Assembly: GCA_016234495.1 (NCBI GenBank)
Contig: JACRBI010000037.1
Coordinates: 42,525 to 106,524 of the forward strand
DNA from: Chloroflexota bacterium
GTDB taxonomy: Bacteria > Chloroflexota > Anaerolineae > Anaerolineales > Villigracilaceae
DNA length: 64,000 bases
Direction of reading: 5' to 3'
Part shown: positions 62,658 through 64,000 of the stretch, one piece after another
How positions within the stretch are numbered: position 1 is the first letter of the stretch
Layout of the letters: each line of letters begins with the position of its first letter
Made by a program: the position numbers and the translations under genes
The notes under the pieces: generated by a model
Told to the model about the DNA's origin: nothing
Database searches by the model: none
Seen by the model: the letters and a program-made list of their open reading frames with translations, nothing else

Positions 62658-62697
62658 GGCAAGGTCAGAGTTGATTTTGATCATCGCTGACCTTGCC
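62658..62697 (+). terminator. Hairpin after the giant-protein gene
   Basis: GGCAAGGTCAG (62658-62668) and CTGACCTTGCC (62687-62697) are exact complements. No T run follows. Confidence 0.55.
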
Positions 62698-62790
62698 CGG
62701 AATTAATAAATGTCCATTATTTCTGTGTAAGACCTGATCTATAAAACAACCAATTGGATTAATTAGATGGACCTAACGAGAGGTGAAAAA

Positions 62791-64000
62791 ATGAAAACTC
62801 AACGTATCTTCAGTGCGGTTTTTCTGACGATTGCCCTTATATTTGGCAACTTTTCGACAGCATTAGCCGCGCCTCCCCTGCCATCAAGTTTTTGGGGGAC
62901 TGTCACTCTGGATGGAGCAGCTGTGCCGGCGGGCACGATGGTTTCGGCCCGCATTAACGGCGTTCAATATGCTTCGGTAGCCGTCACCATTAATTCTGGT
63001 GCTGCTTATTACTCCTTAAAAGTACCCGGTGACGACCCCGAGACACCAGGAATTATCGAAGGTGGTGTTTCTGGGAATACAGTGGCCTTCTACATAGGCA
63101 GTTATAGGGCGGATCAGACTGCGACCTGGCAAAGCGGGCCGAATGTGCGGGTTGACTTGACCTCAACCACTACACATACTCTGAGCGTCTCTAAAACTGG
63201 AGATGGTTCTGGCACCGTAACCAGTGCCCCCGCCGGTATTGACTGCGGCGCAGCCTGCTCAGCCAGTTTCACCAGAGACTCGGTAGTTGAACTAACTGCT
63301 GCTGCAGAGCTAGGTTCCACTTTCACTGGCTGGAGCGGCGCTGGTTGCACTGGAACTGGCGGTTGCTCGGTCACAATGGATGCTGCCAAATCGGTCACAG
63401 CCAATTTCACAGAGAACGAATACACCTTAACTGTGATCAGCGCGCATGGCACGGTGACGAAAGATCCTGACGATCTCCACTATCACTACGGGGACGAAGT
63501 GACCCTGAGCGTGGCAGCCGATGCAGGCTGGACGTTCACTGGCTGGACTCCTGCGCTGACAGACAACAAGGTCACGATCAATGGCAATACCACTGTCACA
63601 GCCAACTACACACAGAACGAATACACATTGACCGTTGTGAGTGCTCACGGTACAGTGACGAAGTCACCCAATCAGTTGACCTATCACTACGGGGACGAAG
63701 TGACCCTGAGCGTGACAGCCGATGCAGGCTGGACGTTCACTGGCTGGACTCCTGTGTTGACAGACAACAAGGTCACGATCAATGGCGATACGACTGTCAC
63801 AGCCAACTACACACAGAACGAATACACATTGACCGTTGTCAGTGCTCACGGTACAGTGACGAAGTCACCCAATCAGTTGACCTATCACTACGGGGACGAA
63901 GTGACCCTGAGCGTGGCAGCCGATGCAGGCTGGACGTTCACTGGCTGGACTCCTGCGCTGACAGACAACAAGGTCACGATCAATGGCAATACCACTGTCA
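62791..64000 (+). CDS. Secreted InlB-B/Flg_new-type repeat protein, 5' part (partial)
   Basis: The frame is open from ATG 62791 to the window end, at least 403 residues. It has a signal peptide (FLTIALIFGNFSTALA), a compact N-terminal domain (about 28-125), then a Cys-containing bacterial repeat (GIDCGAACSASF, GWSGAGCTGTG) and tandem 67-residue repeats with YTLTVVSAHGTVTKSPNQ and GWTFTGWTP. These resemble InlB B-repeat/Flg_new beta-sheet repeats of surface proteins. SD GAGAGGTG lies at 62778-62785. The gene follows the giant surface protein and is probably a second adhesin-like protein. The C-terminus is unseen. Confidence 0.88.
   Translation, partial: MKTQRIFSAVFLTIALIFGNFSTALAAPPLPSSFWGTVTLDGAAVPAGTMVSARINGVQYASVAVTINSGAAYYSLKVPGDDPETPGIIEGGVSGNTVAFYIGSYRADQTATWQSGPNVRVDLTSTTTHTLSVSKTGDGSGTVTSAPAGIDCGAACSASFTRDSVVELTAAAELGSTFTGWSGAGCTGTGGCSVTMDAAKSVTANFTENEYTLTVISAHGTVTKDPDDLHYHYGDEVTLSVAADAGWTFTGWTPALTDNKVTINGNTTVTANYTQNEYTLTVVSAHGTVTKSPNQLTYHYGDEVTLSVTADAGWTFTGWTPVLTDNKVTINGDTTVTANYTQNEYTLTVVSAHGTVTKSPNQLTYHYGDEVTLSVAADAGWTFTGWTPALTDNKVTINGNTTV
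63423..64000 (+). repeat. Tandem 201-bp coding repeats
   Basis: TATCACTACGGGG occurs at 63481, 63682 and 63883, giving an exact 201-base (67-codon) period. The units are nearly identical and continue beyond the right edge. Confidence 0.9.

Noticed and set aside
63423..64000. Possible CRISPR or satellite array
   Set aside because: The 201-base period is a multiple of three, the frame is open and the repeats encode a known type of surface repeat.
1..64000. tRNA, rRNA, replication origin or prophage genes
   Set aside because: No cloverleaf-like segment, rRNA signature, DnaA-box cluster or phage structural gene was recognised when reading the gaps and frames.

Overview
The window looks like chromosomal DNA of a member of the Chloroflexota, most likely an Anaerolineae-type bacterium. 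This is inferred from style and gene content: NBR1-type Ig domains, a lipoprotein two-component propeller sensor, RHS and SLH relics, Thr/Pro-rich secreted proteins, and many short intergenic palindromes. No rRNA, tRNA or CRISPR was seen, so the placement is not proven.

Layout. 1-2825: the 5' part of a minus-strand propeller sensor lipoprotein that runs off the left edge. 2826-5071: a decayed stretch with an RHS-core relic and an SLH relic around a small secreted protein, then a two-gene nucleotidyltransferase module. 5148-14246: a minus-strand block with heme A synthase, a TPR protein, DNA polymerase I, an unusual protein joining a receiver-like domain to an inactive IS200-type transposase domain, and an unknown protein. 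14338-17317: a membrane protein, a PLP enzyme and a Phd/PIN toxin-antitoxin pair. 17365-21056: a Na+-translocating decarboxylase operon (carboxyltransferase, OadG-like, biotin carrier, OadB-like). 21223-28160: an MFS transporter divergent from a TetR-controlled ABC-2 export operon. 28228-31387: PspC, GyrI-like, an alpha-toroid-like protein and DNA polymerase IV. 31721-36763: two secreted proteins and an orphan OmpR-type regulator.

37251-54018 is a compact plus-strand exopolysaccharide cluster of 13 genes with mostly overlapping or nearly adjacent ends. It contains a formyltransferase-like/propeller glycosyltransferase, a nucleotidyltransferase-kinase fusion, a flippase, a second P-loop kinase, three GT4 glycosyltransferases, a polymerase/ligase, a pectate-lyase-like lipoprotein, a FemAB/GNAT-like protein, a Cys-motif protein, a domain-permuted initiating sugar transferase, and a Wzz/kinase-like protein with a degenerate P-loop. 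It is followed by a small HTH-like protein, a 2,618-residue repeat-rich surface protein carrying a phosphoesterase domain, and a second repeat protein cut by the right edge.

The strongest unexplained signals are: (1) a non-coding block of about 175 bp present at both ends of the exopolysaccharide cluster, with TCAAA repeated at helical-turn spacing, just downstream of the orphan OmpR-type regulator; (2) a palindromic element inserted in frame into an ABC ATPase; (3) the receiver/dead-transposase fusion; (4) the permuted sugar transferase; (5) two MITE-like elements that share a core but have different terminal inverted repeats.
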